From Spirochaetales bacterium (GTDB taxonomy: Bacteria; Spirochaetota; Spirochaetia; ARS1246), in NCBI GenBank assembly GCA_018644745.1, contig JABGPX010000214.1:1-5023 (forward strand): 5,023 nt of DNA. Reading direction: 5' to 3'. Below are positions 1 to 5,023 of the stretch, in pieces. The stretch's first letter is position 1. The number at the start of each line of letters is the position of its first letter. The notes under the pieces were generated by a model. The model worked only from the letters and a program-made list of their open reading frames with translations. It had not been told where the DNA came from and did no database searches. The translations under genes and the position numbers were made by a program.

Positions 1-1518
1 GTTGCGAAGAATCCGGCGCCTATCAGGCCGTTTCTGGATAGCGGATTTCCAACAGCTAGCTTTCACAGCAACAGCGCTCCACTTCCTGAAGACAGAATCG
101 ACGAGTGGGTATCGGCGTTTACCAGTTTCGTCAGAGCCATGAGGGCAATCGAAGATGTCCCCACGGACTGGGACCGTCATTATCTCCTTTTTCAAGCCAG
201 GTCCTTTACCACGATTCTCACGGAGCGGGTATACGCTATCATCTTTCTCGTGCTAACCGGAATGCTCATACTTTATCCGGTCGTGCGGCCAGCCAGGTTC
301 AAAAGTTATGTCATTAGTATTGTAAAAAATTTTTGGGCCTTGCCCATGATGCTCATCCTTGTTTTCGGCCTGCTTTTAGTGGGAACCTTACTGATCGAGG
401 GAATATCAAGCTTGAAGCGTTTTCCGGGTTACTGGACCACAAAGCCGGCCCTTTTCTTTATTCTCAAAATTTCCACAGCAGTATTTCTCTTTTCATTGAT
501 GTCCAGATATCTGAAGCGCCTTCCATTTCCCAAGCGCGGCCGCTTTTACAGCGCCGGCGTATTGTTGATTCTTGTTTCAGATATTTTCATCCTTGGAATA
601 ATCGATATCTCACTTGCCTACTATGTGCTCTGGGCCACAATCTGGGCATTCCTATTTTCGCTTACGCCGAAAAGGGGACTCAAAGTTCTCTGTCTTGTTA
701 TCAGCCCGATTTGGCTCCTGAAAGCAGCTTTCGATATATTTACTATTCCGACTCTGGAAATAGCTGAGCTGCTCATTCTATCCAGAAATACAGGTAATCT
801 CATTATCGCCTTTATTCTCTTTCCCTTCCTTCTCATGCTTGTAAGACTCGACTTCATGTTCCGTCATCCGCGAAAAAGGAACAAACGGATTCTACTTACC
901 TTCACCTATGCAATACTCGGGCTCGGCTGCGTGGGACTCAGTACCTACTTGTCGGTACTCACACCCTTCTCTCCTGAAACTCCGCAGGAAATTGACGTAA
1001 GAGAGATCCAGGACATCAAAAAAAATACCAGCTATATAAAGCTGACCAGTCCGGCGGCCCTGGGCAATATAACAGTAAATACTGGCAATCAATCCCATGA
1101 AATATCCTCCTCAGACCAAACCTATAGTATTGACATTCCCCTCCGTAAAGAAACCCTCGACATCGAAGTAAATACCAGCCGGTTTCTCGGCAGGGTGAAA
1201 TATACCTTAATCCTAAACTCCGCCGGAACGCCGTCTTCAATCAGACTGCATATGATCTCAGACGAGGAGATTATCATATATGACTCTTCTTTCCCCTTCT
1301 CGTTCGGCAAACCGGGAAGCGCGCAGATACACATTGGCCGGTATCCGCCGAATCCCCTGCAGATTGAGATTACTCTGCCTGATGCACAAAGAGGGGTATT
1401 TGAGATTTCCGCCGAGTACCTCGATCCCCCCTATAGTCACGATGTGGCGGGAGAAAATATGGCGGTCAAACATACCATGATGGTAGTACAGCAAGTCGCC
1501 TTCGGTGAGGAGAATTGA
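1..1518 (+). CDS. Polytopic membrane protein, 3' part; possibly M28-peptidase (ERMP1/Pff1-like) C-terminal region
   Basis: The frame is open from base 1 to the TGA at 1516-1518 (505 residues), so the gene is cut at its 5' end. The ATG at 139 is probably internal, because coding-like sequence continues upstream. Residues 1-60 (PFLDSGFPTASFHS, then an acidic helix) resemble the end of an M28 zinc-peptidase domain. Eight hydrophobic segments follow at about 76-97, 112-132, 149-168, 183-200, 203-221, 228-246, 264-283 and 297-321. Residues 322-505 are hydrophilic and beta-rich with no motif I recognise, probably periplasmic. A peptidase domain, then a membrane bundle, then a beta-rich tail is the order known for eukaryotic ERMP1/Pff1 proteins; applying it here is inference. 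The zinc ligands that would prove it lie upstream, except possibly His22. It could instead be an unrelated polytopic protein. That it is a real membrane-protein gene is nearly certain; the family is not. Confidence 0.85.
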   Translation, partial: VAKNPAPIRPFLDSGFPTASFHSNSAPLPEDRIDEWVSAFTSFVRAMRAIEDVPTDWDRHYLLFQARSFTTILTERVYAIIFLVLTGMLILYPVVRPARFKSYVISIVKNFWALPMMLILVFGLLLVGTLLIEGISSLKRFPGYWTTKPALFFILKISTAVFLFSLMSRYLKRLPFPKRGRFYSAGVLLILVSDIFILGIIDISLAYYVLWATIWAFLFSLTPKRGLKVLCLVISPIWLLKAAFDIFTIPTLEIAELLILSRNTGNLIIAFILFPFLLMLVRLDFMFRHPRKRNKRILLTFTYAILGLGCVGLSTYLSVLTPFSPETPQEIDVREIQDIKKNTSYIKLTSPAALGNITVNTGNQSHEISSSDQTYSIDIPLRKETLDIEVNTSRFLGRVKYTLILNSAGTPSSIRLHMISDEEIIIYDSSFPFSFGKPGSAQIHIGRYPPNPLQIEITLPDAQRGVFEISAEYLDPPYSHDVAGENMAVKHTMMVVQQVAFGEEN

Positions 1519-1543
1519 CAGTCCGTCCGGCCTGAGGTACCAT
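1515..1543 (+). promoter_or_regulatory. Candidate sigma-70 promoter for dinB
   Basis: A perfect -35 box TTGACA (1515-1520) is followed by a 17-base spacer and TACCAT (1538-1543), which matches four of six -10 consensus bases. The -35 box overlaps the TGA stop of the upstream membrane-protein gene. Transcription would start near 1550 and give a leader of about 140 bases before dinB. A stray TATGAT (1558-1563) is a better -10 box but has no -35 partner at the right distance. No experimental support. Confidence 0.45.
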
Positions 1544-1580
1544 AAAACAGGTAAACATATGATAGGGCATTTCTTTTTAC

Positions 1581-1600
1581 TGCTGTACAAACCTGCAGCA
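1581..1600 (+). other. Small hairpin in the dinB leader
   Basis: TGCTGTA (1581-1587) pairs with TGCAGCA (1594-1600), giving seven base pairs including one G-U, around a six-base loop CAAACC. No T-run follows directly; the nearest (1618-1624) begins 17 bases after the stem, so this is not a standard intrinsic terminator. It may be an RNA structure in the leader or chance. Confidence 0.3.
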
Positions 1601-1604
1601 CATA

Positions 1605-1665
1605 CGAAAAACCCCGATTTTTTTGGGAAACCATTCTGTTGGCAAAACAAAATGTGGGTTTTTCG
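1605..1665. terminator. Wide inverted repeat, terminator- or attenuator-like
   Basis: CGAAAAACCC (1605-1614) is a perfect inverted repeat of GGGTTTTTCG (1656-1665), ten base pairs separated by 41 bases. The A5-CCC ... GGG-T5 form resembles a bidirectional intrinsic terminator, but the GC part is only three pairs, the loop is long, and the T-run forms part of the stem. Inside the loop, TTTTG (1621-1625) can pair with CAAAA (1643-1647 or 1648-1652), which would shorten it. It lies between the upstream gene and dinB, so it could end the first transcript or attenuate the second. Weak. Confidence 0.3.
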
Positions 1666-1695
1666 ATGTGGTCTATAGGCTGTTTAAAAAAGTGA
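1666..1695 (+). other. Nine-codon leader ORF overlapping the dinB start
   Basis: ATG at 1666 opens a nine-codon frame (MWSIGCLKK) that stops at TGA 1693-1695. This stop shares bases with the GTG (1692-1694) proposed as the dinB start, in a GTGA overlap typical of translational coupling. A weak purine-rich GTGGG (1654-1658) lies seven bases upstream of the ATG. The last two sense codons form A AAA AAG (1686-1692), identical to the dnaX -1 slippery heptamer and in the right phase. A -1 shift here would fuse the leader to DinB. The arrangement may be chance; nothing shows translation. Confidence 0.25.
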
Positions 1696-2891
1696 CTTCG
1701 GAAGAGCCGATTTTTTTTCATGTCGATCTGGACGCGTTTTACGCTTCGGTGGAACAGTACGATCATCCCGAGCACCGCGGCAAGCCGGTAATTATAGGGG
1801 CGCTCCCCGGCCATCGCGGCGTTGTTTCGGCGTGTTCTTACGAAGCACGGAAATTCGGAATTCATTCCGCGATGCCGATATCGCAGGCATACCGGCGATG
1901 TAAACACGGTATTTACCTCCTTCCCCGGATGTCCCGATATCAGGAAGTATCCAAGGAGGTAATGGCTGTTTTTGATGATTTCAGCCCGGTGGTACATCAG
2001 ATATCCGTCGATGAAGCCACAATTGACATGACGGGTACGCGGCGTCTCCTAGGATCACCCGAAGACGCAGCAAAAGCGATGAAAAAAAAAGTAAAAGAAA
2101 TAACAGGCTTGAATATCTCAATCGGCATAGCACCGAATCGCTACCTGGCAAAACTGGCATCGGAATTCGAGAAACCGGATGGGCTCCATCGGGTACTGCC
2201 CGGAAACGAGGAGGCGTTTCTCGACAAGCTTCGGCTTAAAGATCTATGGGGGCTTGGGGCGAAAACACTCGAACGCCTGGAGGAGCTCAATATCATGTCA
2301 ATCCAGGCTCTCAGGAACTTCCAGGAACCGCTTTTGCAGGCGATGATTGGAAAAGCGGCGGGGACTTATCTGTATCGAGTAGTACGCGGAATAAATCCGG
2401 GTATTTACAGCCTGGCGCCCAAAAGCCGGTCGATCAGCAGCGAGCAAACCTTCGGTGCCGATACAAAAGATCGGGACGCGATCCGCCGGGCGCTACTCGA
2501 TCTATCACACCAGGTAATGTTTCGAACGCTAAACGAAAACTTCAAATCAAAAACTATCCATCTAAAACTACGGCTCAGTGATTTCACCACTACGACCTCG
2601 CAAACAACTCTCCGGCATTTTATAAGTTCCGCGGAGGAAGTTTTTGATACCGCACTTTCTCTCCTCGAGAAGAGATGGAACGGCACCGAACCGATCAGAC
2701 TCGTAGGAGTTGGACTCACCGCGCTGGAGCAGGCAGGAGAACCCGAACAGGGAGAGCTTTTCGAGGACGCATATGACAGGCGAAAAAAAGTCGAGGAAGC
2801 GGTTTTTTCTTACAGCAAATCAAAGAAAGGCGGCAGCATAATCAAAGCAAGCCTGCTAAACCGAGACGGCAGGAGCGCTCTGGGCGATTAG
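1692..2891 (+). CDS. dinB: DNA polymerase IV (Y-family translesion polymerase)
   Basis: A 399-residue DinB/Pol IV, which copies past lesions and misaligned primers at low fidelity in the cytoplasm. From the GTG start, the palm motif HVDLDAFYASVE gives metal ligand Asp12 and an aromatic steric gate at Tyr17. Finger residues YEAR are at 50-53, and the catalytic pair Asp107-Glu108 sits in SVDEATIDMT. A GIAPNRYLAKLAS block and a helix-hairpin-helix (LWGLGAKTLERL) follow. The little-finger domain begins near SRSISSEQTFGAD, and QGELF at 353-357 fits the beta-clamp-binding motif. The C-terminal IIKASLL block is also family-typical, so the protein is full length. The start is uncertain: GTG 1692 leaves a normal short N-terminus, GTG 1668 would add eight residues, and TTG 1623 would put the inverted repeat inside the gene. 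None has a good ribosome site (AGG at 1677-1679 is 12 bases off). No LexA-like operator was recognised. Runs of T8 (1711-1718) and A9 (2082-2090) lie inside the gene. Confidence 0.95.
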   Translation: MTSEEPIFFHVDLDAFYASVEQYDHPEHRGKPVIIGALPGHRGVVSACSYEARKFGIHSAMPISQAYRRCKHGIYLLPRMSRYQEVSKEVMAVFDDFSPVVHQISVDEATIDMTGTRRLLGSPEDAAKAMKKKVKEITGLNISIGIAPNRYLAKLASEFEKPDGLHRVLPGNEEAFLDKLRLKDLWGLGAKTLERLEELNIMSIQALRNFQEPLLQAMIGKAAGTYLYRVVRGINPGIYSLAPKSRSISSEQTFGADTKDRDAIRRALLDLSHQVMFRTLNENFKSKTIHLKLRLSDFTTTTSQTTLRHFISSAEEVFDTALSLLEKRWNGTEPIRLVGVGLTALEQAGEPEQGELFEDAYDRRKKVEEAVFSYSKSKKGGSIIKASLLNRDGRSALGD

Positions 2892-2892
2892 A

Positions 2893-2936
2893 GCAGATAC
2901 TCTTAGGCGGCGGTACGAACGATAACGGCTATCTGC
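2893..2936. repeat. Short inverted repeat between convergent genes
   Basis: GCAGATA (2893-2899) and TATCTGC (2930-2936) form a perfect seven-base inverted repeat around 30 bases. It starts two bases after the dinB stop and runs through the stop codon of the minus-strand gene, filling the convergent junction. Neither strand has a T-run behind it, so a terminator function is only a guess from position. Confidence 0.25.
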
Positions 2937-3579
2937 GGACAAATTTTGAGCTGTCGAGTTGAGCTGCTGCTGGAACTTCGGGAATTCCGCGGCATAAACG
3001 GGCGAGGCTCAACAAAAGAACGATTGCAATACCCGTCACAGTGAATTTTTGAAACAGATGAGCCAGGTCAGATCCGAAGGCGAATCCAAGAGCATAACCA
3101 AATATGGGAATGTGGAGAATCGCATGAAGCATCACCGTCCTTCGTCGGGTTGAGACGGCCGCAGCGTCGGTGATGAAAAGGATGGACAGAATCCAAACCG
3201 ATCCTGCCAAGAAACCTGAACCGAATTTATGCTGAATATCGAATAGATTGTGGGGAAGCGCCGCCACTATGGCGCCGAAAGACGCGGTGAAGGAAAACAA
3301 TATTCGGTAGACTCTGAACGGTATCTGGCGATCACGAATAAAAATAATTCCAATGCAAAAATAGATAATGCCGACCGAGATCATGTCGGCAATAAAGACA
3401 GTCATAGAAATCCGGTTCGAATACCCGTTAATGGTTTCGGTCGCGCCAAGGCCGCTGTACGGATATTGCCAGAAAAAAAATGGTTCTCCGTACGCGGCCA
3501 TGCCGATTAAATAACCGCCGATCAGCACGAAGACAAAGAGGGTAAACCATCTTCGGTACTTCCGGTAATCCGTCGGCAT
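2929..3579 (-). CDS. Six-helix integral membrane protein, DUF998-like
   Basis: A 216-residue hydrophobic protein with six predicted membrane helices at about 11-30, 59-81, 91-108, 119-137, 148-168 and 177-196. Between helices 1 and 2 is YSGLGATETINGYSNR, which resembles the S-x-LG ... N block of DUF998-type proteins. HN at 110-111 and His117 (in DIQHKFGSG) between helices 3 and 4 recall the conserved polar residues of DUF998 and the related Frag1/DRAM group. Family membership is inference and no biochemical role is established. The ATG has a good ribosome site, GGAG (3586-3589) six bases upstream. The gene begins 14 bases after the stop of the exported TPR protein, so the two are probably co-transcribed. 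The stop TAG lies in an inverted repeat shared with the end of dinB. A T8 run (A8 on the plus strand, 3473-3480) encodes part of PFFFW. Confidence 0.85.
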   Translation of the reverse strand: MPTDYRKYRRWFTLFVFVLIGGYLIGMAAYGEPFFFWQYPYSGLGATETINGYSNRISMTVFIADMISVGIIYFCIGIIFIRDRQIPFRVYRILFSFTASFGAIVAALPHNLFDIQHKFGSGFLAGSVWILSILFITDAAAVSTRRRTVMLHAILHIPIFGYALGFAFGSDLAHLFQKFTVTGIAIVLLLSLARLCRGIPEVPAAAQLDSSKFVRR

Positions 3580-3585
3580 ATTAAG

Positions 3586-3589
3586 CTCC
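3586..3589 (-). promoter_or_regulatory. Ribosome binding site of the DUF998-like gene
   Basis: GGAG on the minus strand ends six bases before the ATG at 3579. It lies in the 14-base gap after the TPR gene, so translation starts independently while transcription is probably shared. Confidence 0.6.
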
Positions 3590-3593
3590 GATG

Positions 3594-4487
3594 TTAATTA
3601 CTCCAAGTCTCAAGATCTTCGCGGGCTTCATCGAGATCGACTTGCTCGGAATTCTTGAGAGACGATTTCTTTCCAAATTCTGAGATCACCCATCTCATTA
3701 TTTCAATGGCCTCATCCTTGTCCGACATATCGGGAATATCCACTACTCCCTCATACTCAAAATTCTTTTCGAGAGTATCGGTTTCACTCCGGTAATCTTT
3801 CGCTTTACCGGCTTTTTCTTTTCGGCGCTTAGACGCACTCCAATTTCTTGATTCGATGGATCGAGCAAGTTCCATGTAGTAGGAAAGTTTTATATCGTTC
3901 ACTTCTCCCGCCTCGAATTCCACCAGATGGGCATCGATAGCTTTCCTGCCGAGAGAAACGGCTCTATTGGAGCTGCCGAATGAAATGGGTCTGCCCGGAA
4001 CCTTACGGTACATAATCCCAAGGACATAGTAAGAATCCGGATGCTCCGGATAGATCTCCAGCGCCTGGCGAAGAACATTCCGCATGGGCTTAGCTTTGAA
4101 GAGAGAGTTAAGAATTCCTTTTGTCTCACCCCATCTTCCCATGTTGGCGGATTTCCAGTAATAACCCTGATAGCTGTTCGGATTCAAGCTGATCGCTTCA
4201 TCAGCGTACTCTTCGGCCTCAATGAAGGTATCAAGCATGACGCCTTCGCCGGCACCCTCCTGCTCCAGCAGGTCACCAATTTCCAGAGTCGTTCTCGCAA
4301 GGCGCCAGTACAGCTCAGACTTCTCGATCGCGTTGGAGGTCGATGCTATGGAATCTTCTATAAGTGTGAAGTTCTCGCGATGGAGTTCTTCTTCATGCAT
4401 CCGGTCAATTTTTTCAAAAAGCGTTTCACCGAAGGCGAATCCCCCGGAAATCAGCAGGATACAGGCAATCAAAAGCAATTTTTTCAT
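3594..4487 (-). CDS. Exported tetratricopeptide-repeat protein (TatT/RMDN-like)
   Basis: A 297-residue protein with a Sec signal peptide: MKK, a hydrophobic core, and likely cleavage after AFG near residue 20. The mature part is helical. TPR-like units occur at about 93-120 (EYADEAISLNPNSYQGYYWKS) and 135-165 (ALEIYPEHPDSYYVLGIMY), with a third probable unit from about 173. A basic stretch, SKRRKEKAGKAK, lies at 219-230, and an acidic C-terminal region follows. The YYWKSANMGRWGE ... SYYVLGIMYRKVPG pattern resembles regulator-of-microtubule-dynamics-type TPRs and the Treponema TRAP-associated TPR protein TatT. I infer a periplasmic scaffold role, but no transporter gene is visible here. Cys9 is too early for a lipobox, so a soluble periplasmic form is more likely than a lipoprotein. 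The ATG at 4487 is preferred over TTG at 4493 because AGGGG lies six bases before the ATG but directly abuts the TTG. It is probably the first gene of an operon with the DUF998-like gene. Confidence 0.85.
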   Translation of the reverse strand: MKKLLLIACILLISGGFAFGETLFEKIDRMHEEELHRENFTLIEDSIASTSNAIEKSELYWRLARTTLEIGDLLEQEGAGEGVMLDTFIEAEEYADEAISLNPNSYQGYYWKSANMGRWGETKGILNSLFKAKPMRNVLRQALEIYPEHPDSYYVLGIMYRKVPGRPISFGSSNRAVSLGRKAIDAHLVEFEAGEVNDIKLSYYMELARSIESRNWSASKRRKEKAGKAKDYRSETDTLEKNFEYEGVVDIPDMSDKDEAIEIMRWVISEFGKKSSLKNSEQVDLDEAREDLETWSN

Positions 4488-4493
4488 CCTCAA

Positions 4494-4498
4494 CCCCT
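4494..4498 (-). promoter_or_regulatory. Ribosome binding site that decides the TPR start
   Basis: AGGGG on the minus strand is six bases from the ATG at 4487. The alternative in-frame TTG (4493-4491) follows it with no spacing, so initiation there is unlikely. Confidence 0.55.
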
Positions 4499-4525
4499 AT
4501 AAAGTGTATGAGTTTACTTAGGTTT

Positions 4526-4554
4526 ATCTTATGGTCTGCTGATTCAGCTGTCAA
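4526..4554 (-). promoter_or_regulatory. Sigma-70-type promoter of the TPR/DUF998 operon
   Basis: On the minus strand, a perfect -35 box TTGACA (4554-4549), a 17-base spacer and TAAGAT (4531-4526; four of six -10 bases) face the TPR gene. The start point would be near 4519, leaving a leader of about 30 bases. The -35 box begins at the base after the aminotransferase stop codon. This suggests the TPR operon is transcribed separately from the aminotransferase gene, though read-through is possible since no terminator is seen between them. Confidence 0.55.
4538..4548. promoter_or_regulatory. Palindrome in promoter spacer, possible operator
   Basis: GCTGATTCAGC is a perfect palindrome of two five-base arms around one central base, located between the -35 and -10 boxes. 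A repressor bound there would block RNA polymerase. It does not extend further and no second copy was noticed in the window. It could also be chance or a weak hairpin at the end of the aminotransferase transcript. Confidence 0.3.
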
Positions 4555-5022
4555 TCACTTCAAAAATGCAGTTTCTACTTTACAAAGAGCGGCCAATATG
4601 TCATCGGCTTCTCTTTCACCATAACGCTCATGAAAATGAATGTTGAAATGCTCCTGCGCCGCTTTAATCGCGTTAGGAAGCTCAAAGACAGCTGTACCGG
4701 TTCCCTGGTAATCGTCGGCACTCCAAGGAAAACCGCTCTGCCCAAATGTCTGCCTTTCTTTGTGCCAAATCGCTTCAGCGGGAATATGCCGGTATTCCGG
4801 ATTTACCGGTATGCCTTCGGCGGCAAGGGCTTTGCAAAACTCAGCTTTACCGACTGTCAGCTTTTTTTCGTCGATGTGAATCCGCATAAACCAATACACA
4901 CCTTCCGTATCGGCTACCTGCCAGCCCATGTTGATCCCGGCATGTCCCTCAAGACCCCCTCGTATTTTCTCTGCGACGGCACGTCGTTTCTCGATAGCTC
5001 CCGGAAGCTTAGAAACCTGAAC
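4555..5022 (-). CDS. DegT/DnrJ/EryC1/StrS-family aminotransferase, C-terminal part
   Basis: The frame is open from the right edge to the TGA at 4557-4555, giving the last 155 residues. The ATG at 4929 is internal, since the upstream residues (KLPGAIEKRRAVAEKIRGGL) continue the family pattern. The features are those of the small C-terminal domain of this fold-type I, PLP-dependent family. There is an Arg-rich helix (EKRRAVAEKI), then VYWFMRIHID, where the family usually has a Y-x-F/W-x-I strand. A reorganised strand with EGIPVNPEYRHIP follows, then ELPNAIKAAQEHFNIHFHERYGEREADDILAALCKVE, matching the closing P-x-A ... D-I-x-x-A-x-x-K-V pattern. Such enzymes aminate keto-sugars or cyclitols for surface glycans or antibiotics. 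The PLP lysine is outside the window, so substrate and activity cannot be judged. Aminotransferase membership is fairly secure; the subfamily is unknown. An A7 run on the minus strand (4862-4868) lies in the gene. Confidence 0.8.
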   Translation of the reverse strand, partial: VQVSKLPGAIEKRRAVAEKIRGGLEGHAGINMGWQVADTEGVYWFMRIHIDEKKLTVGKAEFCKALAAEGIPVNPEYRHIPAEAIWHKERQTFGQSGFPWSADDYQGTGTAVFELPNAIKAAQEHFNIHFHERYGEREADDILAALCKVETAFLK

Positions 5023-5023
5023 A

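Noticed and set aside
1575..1605. LexA/SOS box near TACTGCTGTACA
   Set aside because: It does not match the E. coli-type CTG-N10-CAG or the Gram-positive GAAC-N4-GTTC operator with proper spacing; resemblance is only partial.
1623..1691. Longer dinB starting at TTG 1623
   Set aside because: It would add 23 residues unlike any DinB N-terminus, has no ribosome site, and places the inverted repeat arm inside the gene.
892..1997. Minus-strand open frames across the membrane-protein gene and dinB start
   Set aside because: They overlap well-supported plus-strand genes, have no recognisable domains, and look like antisense shadows.
2892..2940. Strong intrinsic terminator between the convergent genes
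   Set aside because: Only a 7-bp inverted repeat with a 30-base loop is present and no T-run follows on either strand.
3250..3510. Plus-strand open frame inside the DUF998-like gene
   Set aside because: The minus-strand frame has clear membrane helices, a good ribosome site and operon spacing; the plus-strand product is low-complexity and polar with no motif.
4461..4487. Lipoprotein signal in the TPR protein (LLIAC)
   Set aside because: Cys9 leaves only eight residues before it, too short for a signal peptide, and the hydrophobic core continues well past it.

Overview
The window reads as ordinary chromosomal DNA from a bacterium with two membranes. The Y-family polymerase is of a type I associate with spirochaetes (Treponema/Spirochaeta-like wording of the conserved blocks), and the other genes fit that. 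This lineage call rests on remembered protein character, not on a search, so it is moderate at best. No mobile element, CRISPR array, tRNA/rRNA or phage gene is visible. I did not find a clear new defence or biosynthetic system.

Layout. The first 1518 bases (+) are the 3' part of a large membrane-protein gene whose start lies outside the window. It has the tail of what may be a zinc-peptidase (M28-like) domain, eight membrane segments and a beta-rich C-terminal domain. A ~170-base intergenic leader (1519-1691) follows, with a candidate promoter whose -35 box overlaps the preceding stop codon, a small hairpin and a wide A/T-flanked inverted repeat. Next is dinB (+, 1692-2891), an intact Y-family DNA polymerase IV with a GTG start. 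Its start overlaps a tiny leader ORF that ends in a textbook -1 slippery heptamer.

The right half is on the minus strand and converges on dinB. Reading leftward from the right edge come the C-terminal 155 residues of a DegT/DnrJ/EryC1/StrS-type aminotransferase (4555 to edge), a strong-looking promoter with a palindrome in its spacer (4526-4554), an exported TPR protein (3594-4487), and a six-helix membrane protein of DUF998-like character (2929-3579). The last two are 14 bases apart and form a probable two-gene operon.

The genes do not form one obvious pathway: lesion-bypass DNA synthesis, a sugar/cyclitol-type aminotransferase, an envelope TPR protein with a membrane partner, and a polytopic peptidase-like protein. 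The points worth a second look are the start region of dinB, the homopolymer runs inside dinB, and the operator-like palindrome in front of the TPR operon.
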